Part shown: piece after piece, positions 52,798 through 60,384 of the stretch
How the letters are laid out: every line of letters begins with the position of its first letter
Position numbering within the stretch: the first letter of the stretch is position 1
Assembly (NCBI RefSeq): GCF_000186345.1
Contig: NC_014962.1
Span: 1,984,001 to 2,048,000, forward strand
Origin: Isosphaera pallida ATCC 43644
Lineage (GTDB): Bacteria; Planctomycetota; Planctomycetia; Isosphaerales; Isosphaeraceae
Direction of reading: 5' to 3'
DNA: 64,000 nt
Notes under the pieces: model-generated
Databases searched by the model: none
Told to the model about the DNA's origin: nothing
Seen by the model: only the letters and a program-made list of their open reading frames with translations
Position numbers and translations under genes: made by a program

Positions 52798-54708
52798 TCA
52801 GACGTTCAGACCGACAGCGCGCATGAGGGCGATTGCATTGCTTTTGGTGACCACGCCGGGCTTCATGATGTGGTCAAAGACGAGTTTGCCGTCTTCAAGA
52901 TGATCCTCAAAATGGACGTTGATGGCACGATCGCCTAGGTGCTCGACCAGGTGGGCTAGCGCTAGGTCGTGCGTGGTCATGAAACCGATCGCGCCCCGAT
53001 CGAGCAATCCCCTGACGACGGCTTCGGCTCCCAAGCGGCGATCATGCGAGTTGGTGCCGCTGAACAGTTCATCGAGCAAGAATAGGAGAGGGCGGTCGCC
53101 GTTGGCGAGATCAACGAGTTGGCGAACCCGAGTTAATTCGGCGTAGAACCGCGACTTGCCTTGTTGGAGCGAATCCTGCACCCGAAGGGTGCCGCCTATT
53201 ACCAGGGGCGAGAGGGTCAAGCGACGCGCTCGCACAGTCCCGCCGGTTTGAGCGAGAACGGCCGCGACTCCCACCGAGCGCAACAAGGTGCTTTTGCCCG
53301 ACATGTTGGAACCACTCACAATCATGAGGGTCACGGGTTTGCCGAGGTTGACATCGTTGCGGACGTTGATAGCGCGGGGAATCAAAGGATGACCTAATCC
53401 TTCAGCGTGAAAGACTGGTCCTTGAGAGGGATCCACCAATTCTGGGAACGGATCTTCGGGATTCTCGAACCGTGCGGTGGCCAGCGAGGCCAACGCTTCC
53501 AGTTCCCCGAGGGCGTGAAGCCACTCTCCCACCTTCGGACCGGACTCGCGCCGCCAGGCATCGATCCGAAAACCGAATTGGAGCGGCCACATCAGCAGAC
53601 CACCTAATGGGGCGAACAGGGCGTTGCGCATGTTGGCGTACAGATTGGCCAATCGACTGAGCCGGGCGATCCGTTCCGAGGGCGGATGGCCTTCGACCTT
53701 CAGTTTTTCCTGAAGCGTCACCAGGTGGGGAGCTTGAAAGGTCTCGGCCTCGAAGCGTCCCAGCAGTTCAGCCAGTAACTCCAGTTCGCGCGCGTGGGTT
53801 TCGATCGATTCGACCGCCGGAGCGATTCGCGCTCGAAACGCGCGATGAAACAGGATCAATCCAAGAGCCATCGTCAGAAAGGGTGAAGGTCCGGTGATCC
53901 CCACCATCCAGGCCAGGAGGGTTACCAGGGTCGCCAACGAGCTCAACGCCGCCAGCGGCGGGGCCCAGGATTGGGTTAGGCGGGGTTCCTCGACGGCCCA
54001 GCGGATCAAGGTTCCGGGTTCGATGCCGGTTCGCACATCGCTGCCTAGCAAGGCGAGATCCTCGCGGAACTCCAGACGCTCGGCTAACTCCGCCACGGCC
54101 TGTTGTCGGGCGATCACGACCTCGCGGGGCGCGGGATGAAGCAGCCAGTCGGCCAGGGTCTGCTCGCCCACCCGGGTTCGGGCCACGCAAAGCCATTGGA
54201 AGACCGAGCCGTTCCCGAACAGGTCCAGATCCGCGGCGTAGGGATGATCGGCCGCGGCATCGAGGTAACGTTCCCCGGTGGGTCCGGTACCGGTCCAGCG
54301 ATCTTCCAAACGGGCCAACCCGCGTTCATGGAATGCCACCGCCCGCCGGGCCCGCTCGGCCAAGCGGTCGAGTCGGCCGTTAAGTAAAACGAGGACCGTG
54401 AACCCCAACGCCAACGGAATCAAACTCCACCACGGAACGAAGGAGGTGGAGGCCGCCGCGATCAACGCAACCAAACCTAGCACGAACAGCAATAAACGCG
54501 CGTTGGCGATCATTTCGACGCGTCGATCGCAGTCAAGAAGTTCCCGACGACGGGACTCCAGACGCTCTTGGTAAATCCGAGCCGGTTCGCCTAGAGGCGG
54601 CGTGGACGACGCAGTTGCTCGGGACTCGACCGGCCGAGAGGAGGAAAGGGTCGGCACGAACCCGGAGGTTGCCGACTGAGTGTCATTGCTAGAAGCCACG
54701 CCCGCCAA
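52798..54708 (-). CDS. Membrane-associated MutS-like ATPase
   Basis: A 636-residue protein with a MutS-type ABC ATPase at the C-terminus: Walker A GSNMSGKSTLLR (K472), Walker B LLFLLDELFSGTNS and the His switch TTHDLALAH. It lacks the mismatch-binding and connector domains; instead the N-terminal region has pairs of hydrophobic helices (LLLFVLGLVALIAAAS, LIPLALGFTVLVLL near residues 70-110 and a further pair near 235-280), so it is likely membrane-bound and not a mismatch repair protein. The start is a TTG at 54708, decided by the strong GAGGAGG seven bases upstream. Its substrate and role are unknown. Confidence 0.85.
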   Translation of the reverse strand: MAGVASSNDTQSATSGFVPTLSSSRPVESRATASSTPPLGEPARIYQERLESRRRELLDCDRRVEMIANARLLLFVLGLVALIAAASTSFVPWWSLIPLALGFTVLVLLNGRLDRLAERARRAVAFHERGLARLEDRWTGTGPTGERYLDAAADHPYAADLDLFGNGSVFQWLCVARTRVGEQTLADWLLHPAPREVVIARQQAVAELAERLEFREDLALLGSDVRTGIEPGTLIRWAVEEPRLTQSWAPPLAALSSLATLVTLLAWMVGITGPSPFLTMALGLILFHRAFRARIAPAVESIETHARELELLAELLGRFEAETFQAPHLVTLQEKLKVEGHPPSERIARLSRLANLYANMRNALFAPLGGLLMWPLQFGFRIDAWRRESGPKVGEWLHALGELEALASLATARFENPEDPFPELVDPSQGPVFHAEGLGHPLIPRAINVRNDVNLGKPVTLMIVSGSNMSGKSTLLRSVGVAAVLAQTGGTVRARRLTLSPLVIGGTLRVQDSLQQGKSRFYAELTRVRQLVDLANGDRPLLFLLDELFSGTNSHDRRLGAEAVVRGLLDRGAIGFMTTHDLALAHLVEHLGDRAINVHFEDHLEDGKLVFDHIMKPGVVTKSNAIALMRAVGLNV

Positions 54709-54901
54709 ATGCCAACCTCCTCATCGCTTAGGTGAAAGGAGACCCTTGGCCGCGCTTGTGTGCCGCGTTGGAACGGCGGAGCGCGGCTTGGACAAAACTT
54801 GGTTCATCGTGCCGTCAAACGGATTCACGTTGCCACTGGTGGTCGTGGCGATTGCCCTTGCTCGCCAAGGATGCAGCATGGTTTCCAATTCAATTTGAGA
54901 T

Positions 54902-56461
54902 TTAGAGAGGCAAGGGGACCCAAGAACCGTGGAACCCCGCGGGAACCCTCCGGGGAAGCGCGATCAGGGCCGCGGGCGGCCCGGCGAAGTCGCGGGCGTC
55001 GATGAGGGCAACGAAACTTTGATTGGCCGCGGGGTCGTGGGTATAGGTGATGATCCAACCCTCCTGTTCCCCGCCTTGGCCTTCGGGGTCGGGAAGGAAC
55101 ACCCCCTCGCCGCACCACTGGTTGCCCCCGAAGGTTTGGACTAAGGTGACATTCCGCTCGAAATCGTGTTGCACCAGGCTGTCGAAGGCGGCCGCGGTTT
55201 GAGCTTGTCCAGTGGCCGCCACATATCCAAATCGATTCTTTCGACCCGCGCGGCGGTCATTCAGGCGGGGAAATTCCACGTCGCGGTCGTCGAGGAGGTG
55301 AACACGGGCGGTTTTGTGGACCAGGTCGAGTTCGTAGCGCGTCAACAGACCGGGGTCGTCTTTGACCTTTTCTGGATCGCCGTCGATCTCGAAGCCAGAG
55401 CGTTTGACCAGGTCTACCGTGATCGAAACAACCTGGTTGGTTTGGGGGTCGCAGGTTTCATAAGCGTTGAGCAGGTGGTAGCAGAAGAAGGGGTCGAACT
55501 CGAACCAGATGGGTTCGGCAGGGTGATCGGACCGTCGGGGAATCACCCCCAAACGCGCAGGGAAGGCAGGCATCCATTGGAGGATCGGCTTGCCTAAAAG
55601 CGCTGCGGCGATGCTAAAAACCGCTGGACAGTCAGGCACAATCACATAATTGGGCGTGCATGCAAAATCATGAATCATGACCGGCCGCGGCAGGTCGATC
55701 GGGCGGTGGTGGGTGATGACGCCACGGGCGTCGGCGATGAAGAACACCAGGTAGGGGCGGATCGGCGCATAACGGAAAAACAACAATTCACCGGTCTCTG
55801 GATCGATCTTGGGGTGGGCGGTCATCGCGCCTTGGAGTCGTCCGTTGAAGTCGTAGGGTCCCAAGGTATTGAGGTCGAGGTCGAGTTGGTAGGGCAGGCC
55901 GGCTTCATAGAGGGCCAGGATGGTGCCGGCATGGGCCACGACGTGGGTGTTGGCGGCGTTCTTGCCGCCGGTGGTTGGAGCGCCGGGGGGCAACGACTTG
56001 GAATCGGGCCGGTGCATGACTGCGGCGATGCCGCCATAAAGCGGGCGTTGAGCGGTCATTTCGGCCTCGACCCAGGGGGTGCGGATGAGGCGGTTGCGGT
56101 AGGAGGCTTTGCCGTCAGCGAACTCGACGGCGTGGATCATGCCGTCGCCGTCGAAGGGGAAGGTGTAGCCGCCGACCGGTTCGTAGAGGGGGTTCGGACC
56201 ATTGCGGAGGAACACCCCGCGCAGGCTGCGGGGAATTGTCCCGTGGACCACCTTGAGGTTGGCCGCATGGCGTTCGTCGAAGACGGGAACCCAGGGGCCG
56301 GACCGCAGCCACTGAGATTGGAAGGAAGCCGCGTGCGGAAGGGGCCGGGGTTCATCGAAGGTTTGGTCGTCGGATCCGGCGGCCCAACCCCGGCGGCCGG
56401 ACGCCGCGGCCACTCCCCAAACCAAACTCTGTTTCAAAACGTCGCGACGCCCGAGATTCAT
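54902..56461 (-). CDS. Carotenoid cleavage oxygenase, Tat-exported
   Basis: A non-heme iron dioxygenase of the RPE65/carotenoid oxygenase family. The N-terminus has a twin-arginine signal (GRRDVLKQSLVWG), so the protein is exported folded. The four iron-binding histidines are recognised in TAHPKIDP, VMIHDFACT, FFCYHLLNAYE and GFHGSWVP, and the start of the fold is HGTIPRSLRGVFLRNGPNP. Length 519 is normal. Substrate may be a carotenoid or a stilbene-type compound. AspRS lies upstream on the same strand, 65 bp away. Confidence 0.9.
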   Translation of the reverse strand: MNLGRRDVLKQSLVWGVAAASGRRGWAAGSDDQTFDEPRPLPHAASFQSQWLRSGPWVPVFDERHAANLKVVHGTIPRSLRGVFLRNGPNPLYEPVGGYTFPFDGDGMIHAVEFADGKASYRNRLIRTPWVEAEMTAQRPLYGGIAAVMHRPDSKSLPPGAPTTGGKNAANTHVVAHAGTILALYEAGLPYQLDLDLNTLGPYDFNGRLQGAMTAHPKIDPETGELLFFRYAPIRPYLVFFIADARGVITHHRPIDLPRPVMIHDFACTPNYVIVPDCPAVFSIAAALLGKPILQWMPAFPARLGVIPRRSDHPAEPIWFEFDPFFCYHLLNAYETCDPQTNQVVSITVDLVKRSGFEIDGDPEKVKDDPGLLTRYELDLVHKTARVHLLDDRDVEFPRLNDRRAGRKNRFGYVAATGQAQTAAAFDSLVQHDFERNVTLVQTFGGNQWCGEGVFLPDPEGQGGEQEGWIITYTHDPAANQSFVALIDARDFAGPPAALIALPRRVPAGFHGSWVPLPL

Positions 56462-56526
56462 AAGAACGATCCTTCCGAGTTACAAGGGAGAGGGGGGGAC
56501 CGGCGGGGTCGAAGGTCGCGGACGAA

Positions 56527-58296
56527 TCAGACGGGATCGACCAGGGTCTTGATCCTCAGGTCGCGGAGTTGGCGGGGTTCGACCGGCGCGGGGGCTCCGG
56601 TCATGAGGTCCGCCCCTTTGGCGGTTTTGGGAAAGGCGATGCAGTCCCGGATACTGGTCAGACCGGCGAACAGCATGACCAGGCGATCGAGTCCCAGCGC
56701 GATGCCGCCATGCGGCGGCGCGCCGAGTCTCAGGGCCGAGAGCAGAAAGCCGAATTTCTCCTCGGCTTGGTCGGGGGTCAGGCCCAAGAGTTCAAAGATG
56801 CGGGCTTGAATGGCCGGGTCGTGACACCGAATGGTGCCGCCGCCGGCCTCCTCGCCGTTGATAACCAGGTCGTAAGCCTGGGCGCGAACTTTGGCGGGGT
56901 CGGTCTGAAGCAGCGGGAGGTCTTCCGGCAAGGGCATGGTAAAGGGGTGGTGTTCGGCGACAAACCGGCCTTCCTCCGCGTCCCAAGCCAACAGGGGAAA
57001 CTTTACGACCCAAGAAAAGTGAAACGACGCAGGGTCGTACAGCTTGAGATCGCCACCGAGCTTGGCTCGAAGGGCGGCGAGGCACTGATGGGTGGTCGCC
57101 TCAGCGTCAGCGACGATCAACATGAGATCGCCCACCCGCGCCTGGAACCGTTCACGCAGTTGGGTTTGAATGGATTCGGGAAGAAACTTGGCTGCCGGCC
57201 CGTTCAGGCCGGTCTCCTCGACTTTGAGCCAAACGAGTCCTTTGGCTCCGAGGGTTTTGACGAACTCAGTGAGGCCGTCCAGGTCTTTGCGGCTGTAACG
57301 GGCGGCGCCGGGAGCGCACAGGCCGCGAATTCGGTAGCCGTAATCGAGCGCTTGCTTGAAGACCTGGAACTCCGTGTGGGCGGCCAGGTCGGCGAGGTCG
57401 TGGAGTTCCATGCCGAAACGCAGGTCGGGGCGATCGACTCCGTAGCGTTCCATGGCGTCGCGGTAGTCGAGGCGGGGTAGGGGTCGGGAGAGGTCCATGC
57501 CCGCGAACTCGCGCGCCAATTCCACGATCAGAAGTTCGATGGTGTCTAGAACGTCCTCGAATTCAACAAACGACATTTCGACGTCGAGTTGAGTGAATTC
57601 TGGTTGACGGTTCGCGCGGAGGTCCTCGTCGCGGAAGCAGCGGGCGATTTGGAAGTAGCGGTCGTAGCCGGCGACCATCAGGAGCTGTTTGTAGAGTTGC
57701 GGGGACTGGGGCAGAGCGTAGAACGCGCCGGGATGGATCCGGCTGGGCACCAGGAAGTCACGCGCGCCTTCGGGGGTACTGCGGCCCAGGATGGGGGTTT
57801 CAATCTCCAGGAAGCCGTGTTGAGACATGACCCGCCGCAAAGTCTGGTTGAGCCGATGGCGAAGGATCAACACTTTTTGTTGTTCAGGGCGGCGTAGGTC
57901 AAGGAAGCGATATTTGAGCCGAAGTTCCTCGTTGGCTTCGCCAGCGACCCCTCGGATATCGAAGGGGGGGGTTTTGGCCTGGTTGAACACGTCAAGGGCC
58001 GTAGCCCGAACTTCGATGGCCCCGGTGGTGAGCTTGGGGTTTTCCTTGCCGGGCAGGCGGGCGGCGACGATTCCTTGGACTCCGACGACCCACTCCGCGC
58101 GGAGTTCCTGGGCGCGGGCTTGGAGACCGGAGTCGTCGGGCTCGAAGACGATTTGGGTCACCCCGTAGCGGTCGCGTAGGTCGATGAAGGTCAACCCGCC
58201 CAGGTCGCGCCAACCATCCACCCAGCCGTTGAGCGTGACCGTCTGACCAATATGGGAGGCGTTCAATTCGCCGCAGGTATGAGTGCGTTTGAGCAT
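56527..58296 (-). CDS. aspS: Aspartyl-tRNA synthetase
   Basis: Charges tRNA-Asp (or also tRNA-Asn in non-discriminating forms). The N-terminal OB-fold begins MLKRTHTCGEL ... NGWVDGWRDLGG; class II motif 1 is near GFLEIETPILGRSTPEGARDF, motif 2 is FRDEDLRANRQPEFTQLD, and motif 3 is GIALGLDRLVMLF. The bacterial GAD insertion is present between motifs 2 and 3. At 589 residues it matches bacterial AspRS. ATG 58296 was chosen by family homology over an in-frame start 48 codons upstream. Confidence 0.96.
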   Translation of the reverse strand: MLKRTHTCGELNASHIGQTVTLNGWVDGWRDLGGLTFIDLRDRYGVTQIVFEPDDSGLQARAQELRAEWVVGVQGIVAARLPGKENPKLTTGAIEVRATALDVFNQAKTPPFDIRGVAGEANEELRLKYRFLDLRRPEQQKVLILRHRLNQTLRRVMSQHGFLEIETPILGRSTPEGARDFLVPSRIHPGAFYALPQSPQLYKQLLMVAGYDRYFQIARCFRDEDLRANRQPEFTQLDVEMSFVEFEDVLDTIELLIVELAREFAGMDLSRPLPRLDYRDAMERYGVDRPDLRFGMELHDLADLAAHTEFQVFKQALDYGYRIRGLCAPGAARYSRKDLDGLTEFVKTLGAKGLVWLKVEETGLNGPAAKFLPESIQTQLRERFQARVGDLMLIVADAEATTHQCLAALRAKLGGDLKLYDPASFHFSWVVKFPLLAWDAEEGRFVAEHHPFTMPLPEDLPLLQTDPAKVRAQAYDLVINGEEAGGGTIRCHDPAIQARIFELLGLTPDQAEEKFGFLLSALRLGAPPHGGIALGLDRLVMLFAGLTSIRDCIAFPKTAKGADLMTGAPAPVEPRQLRDLRIKTLVDPV

Positions 58297-58548
58297 GGCG
58301 GAGCCGGACGACTTTCCAATCAATCGGGTGGAGTGCGTGAGATCGAGGCCGAGGTCCGTGAGGATGATCGGGCCAGTGTCGATTTCGTTTCGCGACCACA
58401 AAACGTGGTTCAGACTAACCGAGGAGTCGTCGTTTCGCAAGATTCGGGTTGATTGAGGGGAACTGGAGTGGGACGTGAGCCGGTTTGAGGAACCGCCTAT
58501 CCGGTACGATCAGGTAAGCGGGGTTGCGATCCGCGATCCGTTCTTGGC

Positions 58549-60384
58549 TCAGAACGCGTCGAGATGGGCCGGGGAGGGGCGCTCGACTGAGGAGGACGCG
58601 GCACGAGGCCGAGGAAGGCCGGCTTGATTCTCCAGAAACAGGTCGATGGCCAAGGCGAGGTTGGCCGGAACTTCACCCGGGCGTTCTGGAGAGCAGGCTA
58701 CCGCGCCGAGGAGGATGGTTTCGGGCGGAAGCTTGCGGCCCTCGAAATAGTCGGGGATGTTCGCCAGAGGGCGGAACGAGCGGTCGCGGTGGAGCAACAC
58801 GACCTGACGAATCGGCTGCCAGCCGGTTCGAAGGTCGAAAATCTGACGAGAGTAGTCGGCAAGGTCGCGGAACTTGGCTGGGCTGAACTGGTCGGTTGAT
58901 TTGGCGTCCAGCACGAGCATGACTGGAGGCCGGTTGGGGTCGTTGAAGACCACCTCCACGGTGATGTCGGGCCGCAACGGGTCTTTGGTGAAGGCCGCGC
59001 CATAGGTGTGACCCGCGCGATCGGCGCGACGATGTTCCAGAAACTCCGGCATGTAGGTGACCACCAGACCCACTCCAGGGGCCGCATCGAAGCGGAATTC
59101 CTGTCCTGGTTTGAGTTCGGGGCGGTAAATCTCGTCCACCAGACTGAAGCTAGAGCGGGCTCCGGCTAGGTCGAAACGGTTGCGCAAGTGAGCGACCGTC
59201 TTGAGGAAGCACCAATACTCGTAAAGGGTGGGCAGATCCCGATAGGAGATGCGGAAGGCGTCGCCATCGACCAGCAATCCCAGAGGGTCGCGGGATTGTA
59301 TCAAGCAGCGGTACACCTCGCGGTAGGCGGTACGTCCCAGAAAGGTGGGGGTGGGGGCTAAAACAGTCCGGGGGGGGCCGGCATGACGCAGAAAGTCATG
59401 GGTACGCAGCAGGTCGCCGAACCGTTCGGCCAACTCCTCCGCCTCGCGGGCTTGCTCTAGCAGCGCTTCAATGCGGGGGAGGTCGCGTTGTTCAAAGACC
59501 GAGGGGCCTCCCGAGGTTCGTTGGCCGCCCCATCGGGACTGCTCCTTGCGGAGCAGTTGGGCGGAGGTGCGGCAGTGCTCGGCCAGACCGCGTGAGCGGC
59601 TCTCAAGCCGCCGCAGACCTTCGGCAATGTGCCGATGTTCAGGCAGGTCGTCGCTGAGGACGGCGTTGCGCACGAGTACCTTGCCCAGGTTGACCACCCG
59701 TCCTTGGGGGTCCAATCGGGTCGCCGGATCGCGGGCGGCGCGGGCCGCGGCGTTGGCGGCCACCCGATCGCCGCCGCGATAACGGGCCAACCGATGGTTC
59801 CAGTGCAGAGTCAGCGACGGCTGCTTGGCGATCAGATCCAACGCGCGACGAAGGTGATCATACAGGTCGGTCAACTTGTCCAGCACCATCCGTGGTTGCA
59901 GGCGGGAAATCACCGTGCCGTCGAACAGTTTCCGGGTGTAGCCCCGTCCTACCACATCCAGCGCCAAACCTTCATGGATTTCAGTGAGGTCTTCGACCAT
60001 CACCCGGAAGTCGCGGACCACCTCGGGGCGGGGGATGATCTGAAGATCCACAATCATGAGGGGGCGAGCTGATCCATCTTCGTCAACTTCTTCGAGCAAA
60101 ATCCGGCTCTCGCCGAATTCGTTGCGCAACCAGGGTTGCTGGTCGGTCTCGAAACGAGCCATGCCGGGTGGAACCTCGGCGAGGATCTCCTCGCCGAGTT
60201 TCAAACGCAAGCGGGGGTGGTTGGGTCCCCAACGCGCCACTGAAACGGCGAAGTGGTGGGCCGCGTGGAGCGACAGACCCCGGCGGGTTGGTTCCGTGGA
60301 GGCGGCGGGGGAATGCCGCTCGTGGAACTGGATCTTGTCGCCAGGTCCTTTGACTTTCAGCTCATAGAAGTTGGAAGAAATCAT
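58549..60384 (-). CDS. DUF2357 PD-(D/E)xK nuclease (McrC-like partner)
   Basis: A 611-residue protein. The N-terminal about 200 residues are the DUF2357-type domain (beta-rich, ending near RKLFDGTVISRL); residues about 210-370 are helical with a charged coiled stretch; the C-terminal third is a PD-(D/E)xK nuclease with the active-site residues in RPDITVEV and MLVLDAKST followed by the helix ADYSRQIF. It is the effector of the two-gene module with the AAA+ protein encoded just upstream, which it overlaps by 23 bp. DUF2357 nucleases pair with McrB-like ATPases as type IV restriction-like systems. The exact target is unknown. Confidence 0.83.
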   Translation of the reverse strand: MISSNFYELKVKGPGDKIQFHERHSPAASTEPTRRGLSLHAAHHFAVSVARWGPNHPRLRLKLGEEILAEVPPGMARFETDQQPWLRNEFGESRILLEEVDEDGSARPLMIVDLQIIPRPEVVRDFRVMVEDLTEIHEGLALDVVGRGYTRKLFDGTVISRLQPRMVLDKLTDLYDHLRRALDLIAKQPSLTLHWNHRLARYRGGDRVAANAAARAARDPATRLDPQGRVVNLGKVLVRNAVLSDDLPEHRHIAEGLRRLESRSRGLAEHCRTSAQLLRKEQSRWGGQRTSGGPSVFEQRDLPRIEALLEQAREAEELAERFGDLLRTHDFLRHAGPPRTVLAPTPTFLGRTAYREVYRCLIQSRDPLGLLVDGDAFRISYRDLPTLYEYWCFLKTVAHLRNRFDLAGARSSFSLVDEIYRPELKPGQEFRFDAAPGVGLVVTYMPEFLEHRRADRAGHTYGAAFTKDPLRPDITVEVVFNDPNRPPVMLVLDAKSTDQFSPAKFRDLADYSRQIFDLRTGWQPIRQVVLLHRDRSFRPLANIPDYFEGRKLPPETILLGAVACSPERPGEVPANLALAIDLFLENQAGLPRPRAASSSVERPSPAHLDAF

